DNA of 64,000 nucleotides from an uncultured Mucispirillum sp. (GTDB lineage: Bacteria > Chrysiogenota > Deferribacteres > Deferribacterales > Mucispirillaceae): positions 1-64,000 of the forward strand of contig CALVEY010000007.1 in assembly GCA_944326705.1 (NCBI GenBank), given 5' to 3'. Below are positions 31,272 to 41,399 of this stretch, piece after piece. The position numbers and the translations under genes were made by a program. Below the pieces are notes generated by a model. The model saw only the letters and a program-made list of their open reading frames with translations. It made no database searches and had not been told where the DNA came from. The first letter of the stretch is position 1; each line of letters starts with the position of its first letter.

Positions 31272-31300
31272 TTGACAAAAGTATAAAAATAAATCATTAT
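31272..31300 (+). promoter_or_regulatory. Putative promoter of the LysM lipoprotein gene
   Basis: A consensus TTGACA (31272-31277) is followed after 17 bases by CATTAT (31295-31300); TATAGT (31298-31303) is an alternative -10 with longer spacing. A strong AAGGAGG ribosome site (31318-31324) follows, suggesting a highly expressed gene. Confidence 0.5.
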
Positions 31301-31330
31301 AGTATATATAAATTCACAAGGAGGTTCGTT

Positions 31331-32107
31331 GTGAGAAAGAGTATAATTTTTGTTAGTGCAGTAGCATTGTTATTGGCATCTTGTGGAGGCAAATCTACTA
31401 CAGACAGCATGACTCCAGAAGAAATTGTCAGGCAGACTTTAGGCAGCCCAAATAAAGCTTGTGTTGATAAGTATTTACCAAAAACTAAATCAAAAATGGC
31501 AGAAGCTGATAAATTAAAAGCATCTGGTGATGAAGAGGGCAGCAAAAAAGCAGAAAGTGAAGCTGTTGAAATTTTTAAAACTGAAGAAAGTTCTTATAAT
31601 CAGCAGGTTGATTCTGTAAATGCTCAAAATTCCAGATATGATGAAACAGTTGCTAGAAAAAATAATATAGCATCTCATCCTGGTGCTGCTAATTCAAGTA
31701 AATGGAAACAAATTCAAGCTAAAGTTGATAAACATTTAGCTAATGCTAAAGCAGCTATGGATAACTGTGATGCAGAAAAAGCTAAATCAGAGCTTGATGC
31801 AGCTAATGTTCTGCTTGCTGAAATGGAACAACTTTTAGGTATTGGTGGAAGTAAATCTTCTGCTAACAGCTCTGTTTATATAGTTAAAAAAGGTGATAAT
31901 CTTTGGTACATCGCTGGTAAACAGTATTCTAACCCATTTATGTGGCCTATAATTTACTGGACAAATCAGCAGCAGATTAAAGACCCAGACTTAATATTCC
32001 CTAAACAAGAGTTTACAATAGTGCATGATTCTTCTGCTGATGAAAAAGCAAAAGCAGAAAGACTTGCTAAAACAAGAGGTCCTTGGTCCTTATACGATAA
32101 CAAATAA
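31331..32107 (+). CDS. LysM-domain lipoprotein
   Basis: The 258-residue protein starts at GTG 31331, six bases after AAGGAGG, and has a lipoprotein signal peptide ending in the lipobox LASC (about 15-18), so it should be anchored to a membrane in the envelope. Residues about 30-180 are highly charged and helical, probably coiled coil. A LysM peptidoglycan-binding domain (YIVKKGDNLWYIAG) occupies about 178-230. It may tether the outer membrane to peptidoglycan or act in cell-wall remodelling. A terminator follows. Confidence 0.85.
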   Translation: MRKSIIFVSAVALLLASCGGKSTTDSMTPEEIVRQTLGSPNKACVDKYLPKTKSKMAEADKLKASGDEEGSKKAESEAVEIFKTEESSYNQQVDSVNAQNSRYDETVARKNNIASHPGAANSSKWKQIQAKVDKHLANAKAAMDNCDAEKAKSELDAANVLLAEMEQLLGIGGSKSSANSSVYIVKKGDNLWYIAGKQYSNPFMWPIIYWTNQQQIKDPDLIFPKQEFTIVHDSSADEKAKAERLAKTRGPWSLYDNK

Positions 32108-32130
32108 TAATTGTTATAAAAAAATATATA

Positions 32131-32160
32131 AGCGACTGCTTTTAGTGGTCGCTTTTTTTT
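32131..32160 (+). terminator. Rho-independent terminator of the LysM gene
   Basis: AGCGAC (32131-32136) pairs with GTCGCT (32148-32153), followed directly by a run of T to 32160. The LOG-family gene begins ten bases later, so it probably depends on read-through or a promoter in this region. Confidence 0.8.
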
Positions 32161-32170
32161 GTGAGAAAAT

Positions 32171-32818
32171 ATGCATAGTGATGATGTAGTTTATAAAACA
32201 CCTGAAAATTTTGATATTATTTCATATATGGATACTGTAGCAGATGAATTAAAATCTGGTATTTCATTATTTAAAAATAAAGATGAAAAAATAGTGGCTG
32301 TTTTTGGTTCAGCACGGACAAAAGACAGTGATAAAGAATATTTAATGGCAGAAGAAATTGGTAAAAAGTTAGTAGAAAACGGGTTTTCTGTAATGACTGG
32401 CGGAGGACCTGGGATAATGGAAGCTGCTCTTAAAGGTGCATGTTTAAATAATGGTAACACATACGGAGTAAATGTAGTGCTTCCCCATGAGCAGGAAAGT
32501 AATAAATATGTAAAAAATGGATATGTATGCAAACACCTTTTTACAAGAAAAGTTCTGCTTACTAGAAATGTATGCGGTTATATTGTGCTTCCTGGTGGTT
32601 TTGGCACTCTTGATGAGCTTTTTGATGTGCTTACATTAATGAATACTAAAATTCAAAATCGTCTGCCTTTTGTGCTTTTAGGTATAGATTTTTGGTCTGG
32701 GCTTTTAGAGTGGATAAAAACCCAGCTTTTATCAAAACACTATATTACAGAAGACGAGTTAAATTGTATTTCACTAACTGATAGTATAGATGAAGCAGTA
32801 AAAATTATTAAAGGCTAG
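32171..32818 (+). CDS. LOG-family nucleotide phosphoribohydrolase
   Basis: The 215-residue protein belongs to the LOG/TIGR00730 family (cytokinin riboside 5'-monophosphate phosphoribohydrolase-like), which hydrolyses nucleoside monophosphates such as AMP. The signature pieces GGGPGIMEA near 77-85 and PGGFGTLDE near 141-149 are intact. In bacteria the role is usually purine nucleotide turnover. It converges with mobB and the two stop codons share CTAG at 32815-32818. Confidence 0.88.
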   Translation: MHSDDVVYKTPENFDIISYMDTVADELKSGISLFKNKDEKIVAVFGSARTKDSDKEYLMAEEIGKKLVENGFSVMTGGGPGIMEAALKGACLNNGNTYGVNVVLPHEQESNKYVKNGYVCKHLFTRKVLLTRNVCGYIVLPGGFGTLDELFDVLTLMNTKIQNRLPFVLLGIDFWSGLLEWIKTQLLSKHYITEDELNCISLTDSIDEAVKIIKG

Positions 32819-33318
32819 TTTGTATTTTTCATATAATTGATAAGAAAATCACCAATTTTCTCATAATCATTTATATGAAAAATATTTTTTACATCTTTAA
32901 ATTCTTCAAAATTATCTGTTGCCACAGCTACAATATTTTTTTCAATACTATATAAGTTTGGTTTATTTATTTCTTTTCTATAAACTAATATTTTTGGTAT
33001 ATCTTCATCTTTAAATCCTTCACCAATAATAATATCCATACCCTGCGGCACTTTTTCCATTAATTCATAAAAAGTAAGCCTGTGGCTGCTGTCAGCAATA
33101 ACAGCATATTTACTTCCTGAAGAAATAGCAATACAGTCTGCACCAGCTTTTTTCATACGGTATGTATCTTTTCCTTCTTTATCCATTTCAAAATCATGGC
33201 CATCGTGTTTTAATGCAGCTACTTTGTAACCTTTTTCTTTTAAATATGCTATTACTTTAAGTAATAGTGTAGTTTTTCCACTGCCGGAATATCCTGCAAA
33301 AGTAATGTAAGGTGTCAT
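32815..33318 (-). CDS. mobB: Molybdopterin-guanine dinucleotide biosynthesis adaptor MobB
   Basis: MobB is a GTP-binding P-loop protein that assists MobA in making the bis-MGD cofactor. The 167-residue protein has Walker A GYSGSGKTT near 8-16, ALKHDGHDF near 35 and an IIGEGFKD segment. It would supply cofactor for the DMSO reductase-family enzyme at 6.1-8.8 kb. It stands alone on the minus strand; the 93 bases to the divergent helicase gene are AT-rich and presumably hold both promoters. Confidence 0.92.
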   Translation of the reverse strand: MTPYITFAGYSGSGKTTLLLKVIAYLKEKGYKVAALKHDGHDFEMDKEGKDTYRMKKAGADCIAISSGSKYAVIADSSHRLTFYELMEKVPQGMDIIIGEGFKDEDIPKILVYRKEINKPNLYSIEKNIVAVATDNFEEFKDVKNIFHINDYEKIGDFLINYMKNTN

Positions 33319-33411
33319 ATAATGTCCTATTAATTTATTATATTTGTATAATCACTATATACATATTCAAATTATTATATTATAACATTAAAAGAAAATA
33401 AAGGGGACATT

Positions 33412-35220
33412 ATGCCAGTATCGCAATTTTTTTTGGAAGATAAATATTTAAAGTCAATAATACCTGGATATATTCACCGTTCAACACAGGTAGAAATGGC
33501 AGAAATAATTGAAAATGCTTTTTCATCTTATACAAATACATGTATAGAAGCTCCAACTGGTTCAGGTAAAACTATGGCTTATTTAATACCATCTCTTTCA
33601 AGCAGCAGCAGAATAATAATTTCTACAAAAACTAAGCAGCTAATGAATCAGTTATTATATAAAGATATTCCTGTTGTTCAGAAAATTGTGGGCAGGAATA
33701 AAAGTATACGCTCTTTAAAGGGAAGAAAAAATTATTTTTGTCCATATAGATATTTTAGGTTTATTAATTCAAAAGCAGCGTTTTATATAGATGCTGTATC
33801 ATGGTTTGAAGAAAACAGCAAGTATGGTATTATTATAGAAGCACCATGGGGCAGGCTTGATAATGATGTTTGCTCTTTAATGACTGCTGACAGATACCAG
33901 TGTATAGGCAGTAAGTGCCCATATTATGAAGATTGTGCATTTTATATGCAGAAAAGGGAAGCAAATGCAGCAGATATTATTGTTACAAACCATTTTCTTC
34001 TTCTTTCAGATATTGCTATGAAAAGCAAGGATTCTTTTGGCTCTATTTTTGAATACAGAGATAATATTATATTTGATGAAGCCCACTCTGTGCCTGATAT
34101 ATTTTCTCAGTATGCTGGAGTGGAGTTTGCATTATCTTCTTTAATGATATTAGTATATGAAAATAAAGATATTATAACTATTGATAATGTTGATAAAATA
34201 TATAGAGAATACTTAAAAATTATTGATAAAATAAAAGAGCCAAAAGAGCTTTTTGAGCCTTTAAGGCAGGATTTTGATAATTTTATTAACCTTATATCAG
34301 ATATAATTTTATCACTTGATAATGAAGAAATTAAAGAAGAATATGGAACATATCTGATGCTTTATAAAGAATTTAACAGCGATAAAGCTGGTATAAGGAT
34401 AGTAGAAAAAACAATGCAGAAAAATAATACTGTATTAACATTAAAGTTTATACCTTTTGAAGCAGGTGCAGATTTTATATCAGGCTTAAAAGAGGCTGCA
34501 GTATCCAGCATATTTGTTAGTGCAACATTAAGCTCTGGCGGCAATTTTGAATACTTTTTAAAAGAAACAGGGTTAGAGGGCAGCTGCCAGACTCATATAT
34601 TAGAAAATGTATTTGATTTTCACCAGCAGGGCAGGCTTTTTGTGCCTAATATATCTTCTTTTAAAGAAAAAGATGAAATATATAAAGAGCTTATTAGTAA
34701 TATGCCAGGCTCTGCCTTAATAATATGCAATAGTTTAGAAAGAATGCAGTATATAGAGCAGCTTTTAAGAAAACTGAAAATTAATAAAAAAATATATACT
34801 CAGTCTGATGTAAATATTGGAGAGCTTGATTTTTGTAATGAAGATATGGTATTAATAGGCAGTGCTACACTTAGAGAGGGGATAGATATTTCAGGTGGTG
34901 GTTTTAAAGCTGTTATATTAGACCAGCTTCCTTTTGAATATCATAAAGATATAGTTCTTCAAAGCAAAGCTGAACAAATTTCTGAAAATAGTGCAAAGTC
35001 TTTTATTGATTTTTTCCTGCCACGTGCTGTATTATATTTTAAACAGGCAGTAGGCAGGCTTATTCGCCATGAAGATGATTACGGCTTATGGGTAGTGCTT
35101 GATAATAGAATTTTAAATAAAAATTATGGAAAGTATTTTCTAGATGTGATACATAATGTAGAGGTAATAGAAGATATAGAGAAAGCTCTCTATTTTATAA
35201 AGGAGGAAAAGCATGGCTAA
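33412..35220 (+). CDS. DinG/XPD-like Fe-S helicase
   Basis: This 602-residue superfamily 2 helicase has Walker A APTGSGKT at 47-54, DEAH at 222-225 and C-terminal motifs including a GRLIR motif VI. Four cysteines, Cys110, Cys164, Cys169 and Cys175, match the [4Fe-4S] domain of DinG/YoaA/XPD, so it probably unwinds DNA during repair or replication of damaged templates. No N-terminal exonuclease domain is present. It heads the long plus-strand run; pgi begins within its last eight bases. Confidence 0.88.
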   Translation: MPVSQFFLEDKYLKSIIPGYIHRSTQVEMAEIIENAFSSYTNTCIEAPTGSGKTMAYLIPSLSSSSRIIISTKTKQLMNQLLYKDIPVVQKIVGRNKSIRSLKGRKNYFCPYRYFRFINSKAAFYIDAVSWFEENSKYGIIIEAPWGRLDNDVCSLMTADRYQCIGSKCPYYEDCAFYMQKREANAADIIVTNHFLLLSDIAMKSKDSFGSIFEYRDNIIFDEAHSVPDIFSQYAGVEFALSSLMILVYENKDIITIDNVDKIYREYLKIIDKIKEPKELFEPLRQDFDNFINLISDIILSLDNEEIKEEYGTYLMLYKEFNSDKAGIRIVEKTMQKNNTVLTLKFIPFEAGADFISGLKEAAVSSIFVSATLSSGGNFEYFLKETGLEGSCQTHILENVFDFHQQGRLFVPNISSFKEKDEIYKELISNMPGSALIICNSLERMQYIEQLLRKLKINKKIYTQSDVNIGELDFCNEDMVLIGSATLREGIDISGGGFKAVILDQLPFEYHKDIVLQSKAEQISENSAKSFIDFFLPRAVLYFKQAVGRLIRHEDDYGLWVVLDNRILNKNYGKYFLDVIHNVEVIEDIEKALYFIKEEKHG

Positions 35221-36574
35221 ACTGACTTGTGACTACAATTTTGCCGCTTCCAAAAATCTGCTTGGAGGTATTTCTGAAGAAGACTTACAGGCATACAAAA
35301 AAAAGGCTGCTCTAGGGTATGAGCGTCTTCAAGCGATGGTTGATGATGGAAAAGTAGGTTTTCCCCATTTACCAAAATATAATACTACAGAGTTAAAAGA
35401 GTTTGCAAAAGATGTGAAAACAAACTTTAATGACTTAATTGTTGTTGGTATTGGTGGTTCAGCTTTAGGTATTGAAGCTGTCGTAAATGCTGTATTACCT
35501 TATGGCTATAATGCTATGAGCTATACTGACAGAGGCTGTCTTCCAAGAGTGTGGGTAGCAGATAATGTGGACCCATCTAAAATCCAGTCAATTTTAAAAA
35601 TATGTGCTCCTGAAGATACTTTAGCAGTTGTTATTTCAAAATCAGGCAATACTGTGGAAACTGCTGAAAACTATTCTTTAATCCATGAATGGTTTAAGTC
35701 AAAAGTGCAGGATTTAAAAAAACATATTGTTGTTGTTACTGACCCAAATAAAGGTCCATTAAGAGAATATGCTAACCAAAATAACCTGAAAAGTTTTCCA
35801 ATAGATGCCTCTATTGGTGGCAGATTTTCTGTAATGAGCCCTGTAGGTCTTGTTCCTGCTGCATTTTTGGGTATAGATATTGATAAAATATTAGCAGGTG
35901 CTGCAAGCATTACAGAAGAAGGTATGGAGCAGGTGCTGACTCTTGCTGCTATATATTTATACTTTATGGATAAAGGTAAAAGTATAAATGTTCTTATGCC
36001 TTACAGCTCAAGACTTGATAAATTTGCAGAATGGTTCTGTCAGTTATGGGGTGAAAGTCTTGGTAAAAAATATACAATAGATGGTAAAGAAATTACTTTC
36101 GGTACAACTCCAGTAAGAACTGTTGGTGCAATAGACCAGCACTCACAAATACAGCTTTTTAGAGAAGGTCCGCTTGATAAAGTTGTTACTTTCATAGGTC
36201 TTGAAACTCATGATAATGATGTTAGTGTTAAAGGTGACTTCTACGAAGCATTCAGCTATTTAAATGGACTTCATTTAGGTAAACTTTTAAATTCTGAATT
36301 AAAAGCAACAGAAGCTGCATTACTTACATCTAAAGTTCCTTCATTAAAAATAGGGCTTAATATTCTTGATGAATACAGCTTAGGTCAGTTATTTATGCTG
36401 TTTCAATATATTGTGCCTATTATTGGCTTATCAGTTAATATTAACCCATTTGACCAGCCAGGTGTTGAAGAAGCAAAAGAATATGCTTATGGTATGATGA
36501 ACAGAGCTGGTTTTGAAGCTAAAAAAACACAATTTGAAGAAATATACAAAAAAGATGACGCATTCATTATATAA
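35213..36574 (+). CDS. pgi: Glucose-6-phosphate isomerase
   Basis: Pgi interconverts glucose-6-phosphate and fructose-6-phosphate. The 453-residue protein is of the shorter bacterial type. It contains VVGIGGSALG near 74-83, the phosphate loop SKSGNTVET, the WGESLGK signature with the catalytic Glu, and the IDQHSQ His. AAGGAGG precedes the ATG. Overlaps with both neighbours show operon membership. Its substrate could feed the glmM amino-sugar branch further along. Confidence 0.95.
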   Translation: MAKLTCDYNFAASKNLLGGISEEDLQAYKKKAALGYERLQAMVDDGKVGFPHLPKYNTTELKEFAKDVKTNFNDLIVVGIGGSALGIEAVVNAVLPYGYNAMSYTDRGCLPRVWVADNVDPSKIQSILKICAPEDTLAVVISKSGNTVETAENYSLIHEWFKSKVQDLKKHIVVVTDPNKGPLREYANQNNLKSFPIDASIGGRFSVMSPVGLVPAAFLGIDIDKILAGAASITEEGMEQVLTLAAIYLYFMDKGKSINVLMPYSSRLDKFAEWFCQLWGESLGKKYTIDGKEITFGTTPVRTVGAIDQHSQIQLFREGPLDKVVTFIGLETHDNDVSVKGDFYEAFSYLNGLHLGKLLNSELKATEAALLTSKVPSLKIGLNILDEYSLGQLFMLFQYIVPIIGLSVNINPFDQPGVEEAKEYAYGMMNRAGFEAKKTQFEEIYKKDDAFII

Positions 36575-37787
36575 TGATATATTGCTTCAAGAATTAAAAA
36601 AATATAGAGATAAAAAAATCCTTGTCGCTTTTTCTGGCGGCAAGGATTCTCTTATGCTGCTTGACTTTATTAATAAACAAAGAGAAAGTTTAAATATTTA
36701 TGCTGGAGCATGTCATATAAACCATGGGTTAAGACATACTGCAAAAAGAGATGAAGATTTCTGCCGTTTATACTGCTTAAAAAACAATATAGAGTTTTAT
36801 ACATATAATATTTCAGAAGAGTTAAAAAATGATAACATCGGCGGTACAGAATCATCTGCTAGAAAATACAGATATAAATATCTTTTACAGACAGTAAAAG
36901 AAAATAATTATGATTTTTTATTTACTGCACATACTTATTCTGATGATATAGAAAGTTTTTTTGTTGATTTATATACTGGTGCATCATTATTTACATTAGG
37001 CGGCATAATGTATGAAAATAATCAAATTATTCGTCCTATGCTTAATATTACTACAGAAATGGTTAATGATTATATTGCTGAAAATAATTTAGAGCCTGTG
37101 TTTGATGAAACTAATAACGATATAAAATATGTACGCAATAGAATAAGACATAAATTAATACCTGTTTTATATGGCTGTGGTAATGAATTTGAAAAATCAG
37201 TTATTAAACTGCAGAAAGAATCAAACAGATTAAATGAATATTTGTATAAAAAGGTAAAACATGTTATTTTAAAACAGGATAACATTATTATTTTAAAAAG
37301 ATACAGCTTTATGGAGCTTGAAGATATGGAAAAAGAATACCTGCTTGGAAAAGTTTTTTCTTTATTTTTCAGGGTTTCAAAAAGCATTTTAAATGAAGCT
37401 TTATCTTTTTTAAATAATAATGATTCAAAAAGACTTGATTTGCCAAATGGTTATGTGATAGAACAATCATATAATTCTATAAAGATATTTAAAAAAATAC
37501 TTGTTAGTGATTATTTTTATAATAAACCTGCAGGTGCTGCTTTATTTAAAACTGATGAATTTCAGATAGAGTTTTTTAATGAATTAAAAGATAAAAATTT
37601 AATTATTAGAAATAGAAATAAAGGCGATAAATTAGGTAGAAAAAAACTAAAAGATTTATTTATTGATAAGCAGATAGAGCTTTTTGAAAGAGACAGGGCA
37701 GTTATAATTGAAGAAAATAATGTTATTATTTGGGCTGAATATATAAGCAAAAATAATAATATAATATTAAAAAGGTATGGTATATAA
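36555..37787 (+). CDS. tilS: tRNA(Ile)-lysidine synthase
   Basis: TilS modifies C34 of tRNA-Ile(CAU) to lysidine. The 410-residue protein has the PP-loop AFSGGKDSL near 24-32, the CHINHGLR segment and the C-terminal TilS substrate-binding domains, ending with the GDKLGRKK and KDLFID motifs. The start is ATG 36555, 20 bases inside pgi; an earlier in-frame ATG would add 14 residues from pgi sequence. The order tilS-hpt-ftsH is widely conserved. Confidence 0.94.
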   Translation: MTHSLYNDILLQELKKYRDKKILVAFSGGKDSLMLLDFINKQRESLNIYAGACHINHGLRHTAKRDEDFCRLYCLKNNIEFYTYNISEELKNDNIGGTESSARKYRYKYLLQTVKENNYDFLFTAHTYSDDIESFFVDLYTGASLFTLGGIMYENNQIIRPMLNITTEMVNDYIAENNLEPVFDETNNDIKYVRNRIRHKLIPVLYGCGNEFEKSVIKLQKESNRLNEYLYKKVKHVILKQDNIIILKRYSFMELEDMEKEYLLGKVFSLFFRVSKSILNEALSFLNNNDSKRLDLPNGYVIEQSYNSIKIFKKILVSDYFYNKPAGAALFKTDEFQIEFFNELKDKNLIIRNRNKGDKLGRKKLKDLFIDKQIELFERDRAVIIEENNVIIWAEYISKNNNIILKRYGI

Positions 37788-37788
37788 T

Positions 37789-38307
37789 ATGCACAAAATG
37801 GAAGAATTAATATCTGAAAAAGATATTGCAGTAAAAGTTTCTGAAATTGCAGCATTAATTTCTCGTGATTTTAAAGGTCAGGATTTAACTGTTGTATCAG
37901 TATTAAAAGGCAGCTTTATTTTTACTGCTGATTTAGTCCGCAGTATTGATATTCCGCTGGAGGTGGCTTTTCTTGCAGCTTCTAGTTATGGTGCATCTAC
38001 AGAATCAAGTGGGGAATTAAAAATCAGATATGATATTGATATACCAATAGAAAATAAAACAGTTCTGCTTGTAGAAGATATAGTAGATACTGGGCTTACA
38101 ATAAGCCGTTTAAAAGATTATTTATATGAAAAAGGGGCAAAATGTGTAAAAATTTGCACAATATTTGATAAACCAGATAGACGGAAAATTCAAGTAGATG
38201 TAGACTATTCTGGTTTTGTTATTCCTAACGAGTTTGTTGTGGGATACGGGCTTGATTATAATAACAAATATAGAAATTTAAAAAATCTTTGTAAAATTAC
38301 CATATAA
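37789..38307 (+). CDS. hpt: Hypoxanthine phosphoribosyltransferase
   Basis: Hpt salvages hypoxanthine and guanine with PRPP. The 172-residue protein has the VLKGSF loop, YGASTESSG and the PRPP-binding VLLVEDIVDTGLT near 90-102. The start is placed at ATG 37789, one base after the tilS stop; ATG 37777, inside tilS, would add four residues. Confidence 0.94.
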   Translation: MHKMEELISEKDIAVKVSEIAALISRDFKGQDLTVVSVLKGSFIFTADLVRSIDIPLEVAFLAASSYGASTESSGELKIRYDIDIPIENKTVLLVEDIVDTGLTISRLKDYLYEKGAKCVKICTIFDKPDRRKIQVDVDYSGFVIPNEFVVGYGLDYNNKYRNLKNLCKITI

Positions 38308-38321
38308 TATTTGGAGGATAA

Positions 38322-40196
38322 ATGAATAGTGGTATTTATAAAAATCTTGCACTTTGGCTTGTAATAGCTTTAATGATGGTGCTTGTATTTAATCTTTTTA
38401 ATACTAATACTCAGACAAATCAAAAAGTTACTTATACTGAGTTTTTAGACAGTGTTGCTAAAGAGCAGGTTAAAAAGGTAACTATAAAAGAAAATAAAAT
38501 AACTGGTGAGTATAAAGATAACAATACTCGTTTTGAAACTTATGCACCTAGTGACAATAATTTAATTTCAGAACTTCGTGATTATAATGTAGGAATAGAA
38601 GCAACTCCGCCGGATACTACACCTTGGTATATGCAGCTTCTTATTTCATGGCTTCCAATTATACTGCTTATTGCTATATGGATATTCTTTATGAGGCAGA
38701 TGCAGGGTGGCAGTGGCTCAAAAGCTTTTTCTTTTGGTAAAAGCAGAGCTAAACTTTTAAATCAGGATAATTTAAAAGTAACTTTTAAAGATGTTGCAGG
38801 TATTGAAGAAGCAAAAGAAGAATTAACTGAAATTGTGGAATTTTTAAAAGACCCTGCAAAATTTCAAAAATTAGGCGGCAGAATTCCAAAAGGTGTGCTT
38901 TTAGTTGGTCCTCCAGGAACAGGTAAAACTCTGCTTGCAAAAGCTGTAGCTGGTGAAGCAGGTGTTCCCTTTTATTCTATAAGCGGCTCAGATTTTGTGG
39001 AAATGTTTGTTGGTGTTGGTGCTGCTCGTATTAGAGATTTATTTGAGCAGGGCAAAAAAAATGCTCCATGTATTATATTTATGGACGAAATAGATGCAGT
39101 TGGACGCCATAGAGGTGCAGGTCTTGGCGGCGGTCATGACGAAAGAGAGCAGACTTTAAATGCACTGCTTGTTGAAATGGACGGCTTTGACTCTAATGAA
39201 GGTGTTATATTAATAGCTGCTACAAACAGACCTGATGTATTAGACCCAGCATTACTTCGTCCTGGTCGTTTTGACAGACAGGTAGTTGTCCCTCGTCCAG
39301 ATTTAAAAGGAAGGCTGCAGATTTTAAAAGTGCATGCTGCTAAAATTAAAATGGCACCATCTGTAGATTTAGAAATTATTGCAAAAGGAACTCCAGGTTT
39401 TTCTGGTGCAGATTTAGCAAACCTTATGAACGAATCTGCCTTACTTGCTGCAAGAGCAAATAAAAATGAAGTTGATATATCAGATATAGAGTCAGCAAAA
39501 GACAGGGTTATAATGGGTGCAGAAAGACGCAGTATGGTAATACCTGAAAAAGATAAAAAAGTTACTGCATTCCATGAGGCAGGGCACACTATTGTGGCTA
39601 TTATGACAAAAGGTGCAGACCCTGTTCATAAAGTATCTATAATACCTAGAGGTATGGCTTTAGGTGTTACTATGCAGCTGCCTAGTGACGACAGATATAA
39701 CGAAACGAAAGACCATCTTTTAGGTATGATTAGAGTTATGCTTGGCGGCAGAATTGCAGAAGAAGTTGTATTTAATTCTATGTCAACTGGTGCAAGCAAT
39801 GATATTGAAAGACTTACATCTATTGCTAGAAAAATGGTTATGAGCTGGGGTATGAGTGATAAACTTGGTACTATATCTTTTGGCAAAAGAGATGAAGCTA
39901 TCTTTTTAGGCAAAGAGATTTCAAGCCAGAAAGATTACAGTGAAAAAACAGCTGAATTAATAGATGATGAAGTTGAACGTATTATTACTACTTGTTACAG
40001 CGAAGCAAGAAAAATTATAGAGGATAACAGACTTCTTTTAGATAAAACTGCAGAAGCTCTGCTTGAAAAAGAAACTATTGAAACTCCAGAATTAAAAGAG
40101 CTTGTTAAAGAATATGCAGCAGAAGGATATAAAGATAATATGTTCTCTGAAAAAGAGCAGGAAGAAAAAGAAGAAAGTAAAAACGAAAATAATTAA
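38322..40196 (+). CDS. ftsH: ATP-dependent zinc metalloprotease FtsH
   Basis: Membrane-bound AAA protease that degrades unassembled and regulatory membrane and cytosolic proteins. The 624-residue protein has two N-terminal helices (about 8-26 and 105-125) flanking a periplasmic domain, Walker A GPPGTGKT at 196-203, Walker B IIFMDEID, the SRH and the zinc site HEAGH at 418-422. A GGAGG site precedes the ATG. In E. coli FtsH controls LpxC and thus LPS synthesis, a fitting link to the Kdo/LPS genes downstream. Confidence 0.97.
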   Translation: MNSGIYKNLALWLVIALMMVLVFNLFNTNTQTNQKVTYTEFLDSVAKEQVKKVTIKENKITGEYKDNNTRFETYAPSDNNLISELRDYNVGIEATPPDTTPWYMQLLISWLPIILLIAIWIFFMRQMQGGSGSKAFSFGKSRAKLLNQDNLKVTFKDVAGIEEAKEELTEIVEFLKDPAKFQKLGGRIPKGVLLVGPPGTGKTLLAKAVAGEAGVPFYSISGSDFVEMFVGVGAARIRDLFEQGKKNAPCIIFMDEIDAVGRHRGAGLGGGHDEREQTLNALLVEMDGFDSNEGVILIAATNRPDVLDPALLRPGRFDRQVVVPRPDLKGRLQILKVHAAKIKMAPSVDLEIIAKGTPGFSGADLANLMNESALLAARANKNEVDISDIESAKDRVIMGAERRSMVIPEKDKKVTAFHEAGHTIVAIMTKGADPVHKVSIIPRGMALGVTMQLPSDDRYNETKDHLLGMIRVMLGGRIAEEVVFNSMSTGASNDIERLTSIARKMVMSWGMSDKLGTISFGKRDEAIFLGKEISSQKDYSEKTAELIDDEVERIITTCYSEARKIIEDNRLLLDKTAEALLEKETIETPELKELVKEYAAEGYKDNMFSEKEQEEKEESKNENN

Positions 40197-40211
40197 TTTG
40201 GAAGAGTTTGT

Positions 40212-41399
40212 ATGAAGTTTTATAAACTTACACCTGAACATGATAGAATAAAGCAGGAATTAGCACGTATTGGTGTAGATAATTATGCATTAAATATGGT
40301 TAAAAAAGGTGTCAGTTTAAATATTTTAGTGCGGGATATAAAAGCTCCCGCTGCTAATATTTTAAAGCAGGAATCAATTGCTTCAGGAATGGACGCAGCA
40401 GTAAAAAGGGGCGCTGTTTCCTGCTCAATAGATAAAACTGATGTGCTTTTAATGGGTAATGCTGCTACATTTGCAAGGCTGATTAAAAGACTTTCAGTGC
40501 AGGTTTTTGGATTAAAAGAATTAGGAAGTGAATTAAGTCTTTTTTTAAAAAGCAAAGAAATAAAAAATATTACATATCATAAAGGGGTAATAGATATTTC
40601 TAAGCCATTATGTATGGGTATTTTAAATACTACACCAGATTCTTTCAGCGATGGCAGTATGTATGTTACAGAAGAGGCAGTTGCAGCAAGAATTAATGAA
40701 ATGGCAGAGCTTGGGGTAGATATTATTGATATTGGTGGTATGTCATCAAGGCCTTTTTCAGAAAGTATAAGCAGTGATGAAGAGATAAAGAGAATAAAAT
40801 TTGCTCTTGATTACATAAAACAATATGATATGATAGTATCAGTAGATACTAATAATTATAAAACAGCAGAATATGCATTAAATAATGGGGCAGATATTAT
40901 CAATGATATATCAGGCATGACTGATGATAATATGGTTTCTGTATGCAGTCAGACAAAGTGTGCAGTATGTATTATGCATATGCAGGGCAGCCCAAAGGAT
41001 ATGCAGACTAATGCTAATACAGAATATAATAATATTATATATGATATTCATGATTTTTTTACAAAAAGTATAGATAAATGTCTTAATGCAGGTATTGATT
41101 ATTCATCAATCATACTTGATGTTGGCTTTGGTTTTGGAAAGACTGTTGAGCAGAATTATATTTTATTAAAGTATTTAAAAGAGTTTAAATCTTTTAATCT
41201 GCCGCTGCTTGCAGGTATTTCTCGTAAGTCTATGATTGGTGCTGTTATTGATAAAGATGTAAATAACAGGCTTGCAGGTACAATTTGTGCAAATACTGCA
41301 GCTATATTAAACGGGGCAGATATTATACGAGTTCATGATATTAAAGAAGGTATTGATACAGTAAAAATTGCTGATTATATTTTAAAGGCGCATATATGA
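40212..41399 (+). CDS. folP: Dihydropteroate synthase with N-terminal extension
   Basis: FolP joins the FolK product to p-aminobenzoate and is the sulfonamide target. The catalytic part occupies about 128-395: GILNTTPDSFSDG, DIGGMSSRP, IINDISG, MHMQGSP, GFGFGK, SRKSMIG and RVHD. Loop 2 reads SSRPF where STRPG is usual; the key Arg is kept. Residues 1-125 form an extra domain not present in E. coli FolP; its function is unknown to me. It overlaps cdaA by four bases. Confidence 0.93.
   Translation: MKFYKLTPEHDRIKQELARIGVDNYALNMVKKGVSLNILVRDIKAPAANILKQESIASGMDAAVKRGAVSCSIDKTDVLLMGNAATFARLIKRLSVQVFGLKELGSELSLFLKSKEIKNITYHKGVIDISKPLCMGILNTTPDSFSDGSMYVTEEAVAARINEMAELGVDIIDIGGMSSRPFSESISSDEEIKRIKFALDYIKQYDMIVSVDTNNYKTAEYALNNGADIINDISGMTDDNMVSVCSQTKCAVCIMHMQGSPKDMQTNANTEYNNIIYDIHDFFTKSIDKCLNAGIDYSSIILDVGFGFGKTVEQNYILLKYLKEFKSFNLPLLAGISRKSMIGAVIDKDVNNRLAGTICANTAAILNGADIIRVHDIKEGIDTVKIADYILKAHI

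Noticed and set aside
39134-39589. A 151-codon minus-strand open frame opposite ftsH.
   Set aside because: It is the complement of conserved AAA-domain coding sequence, with no independent gene features.
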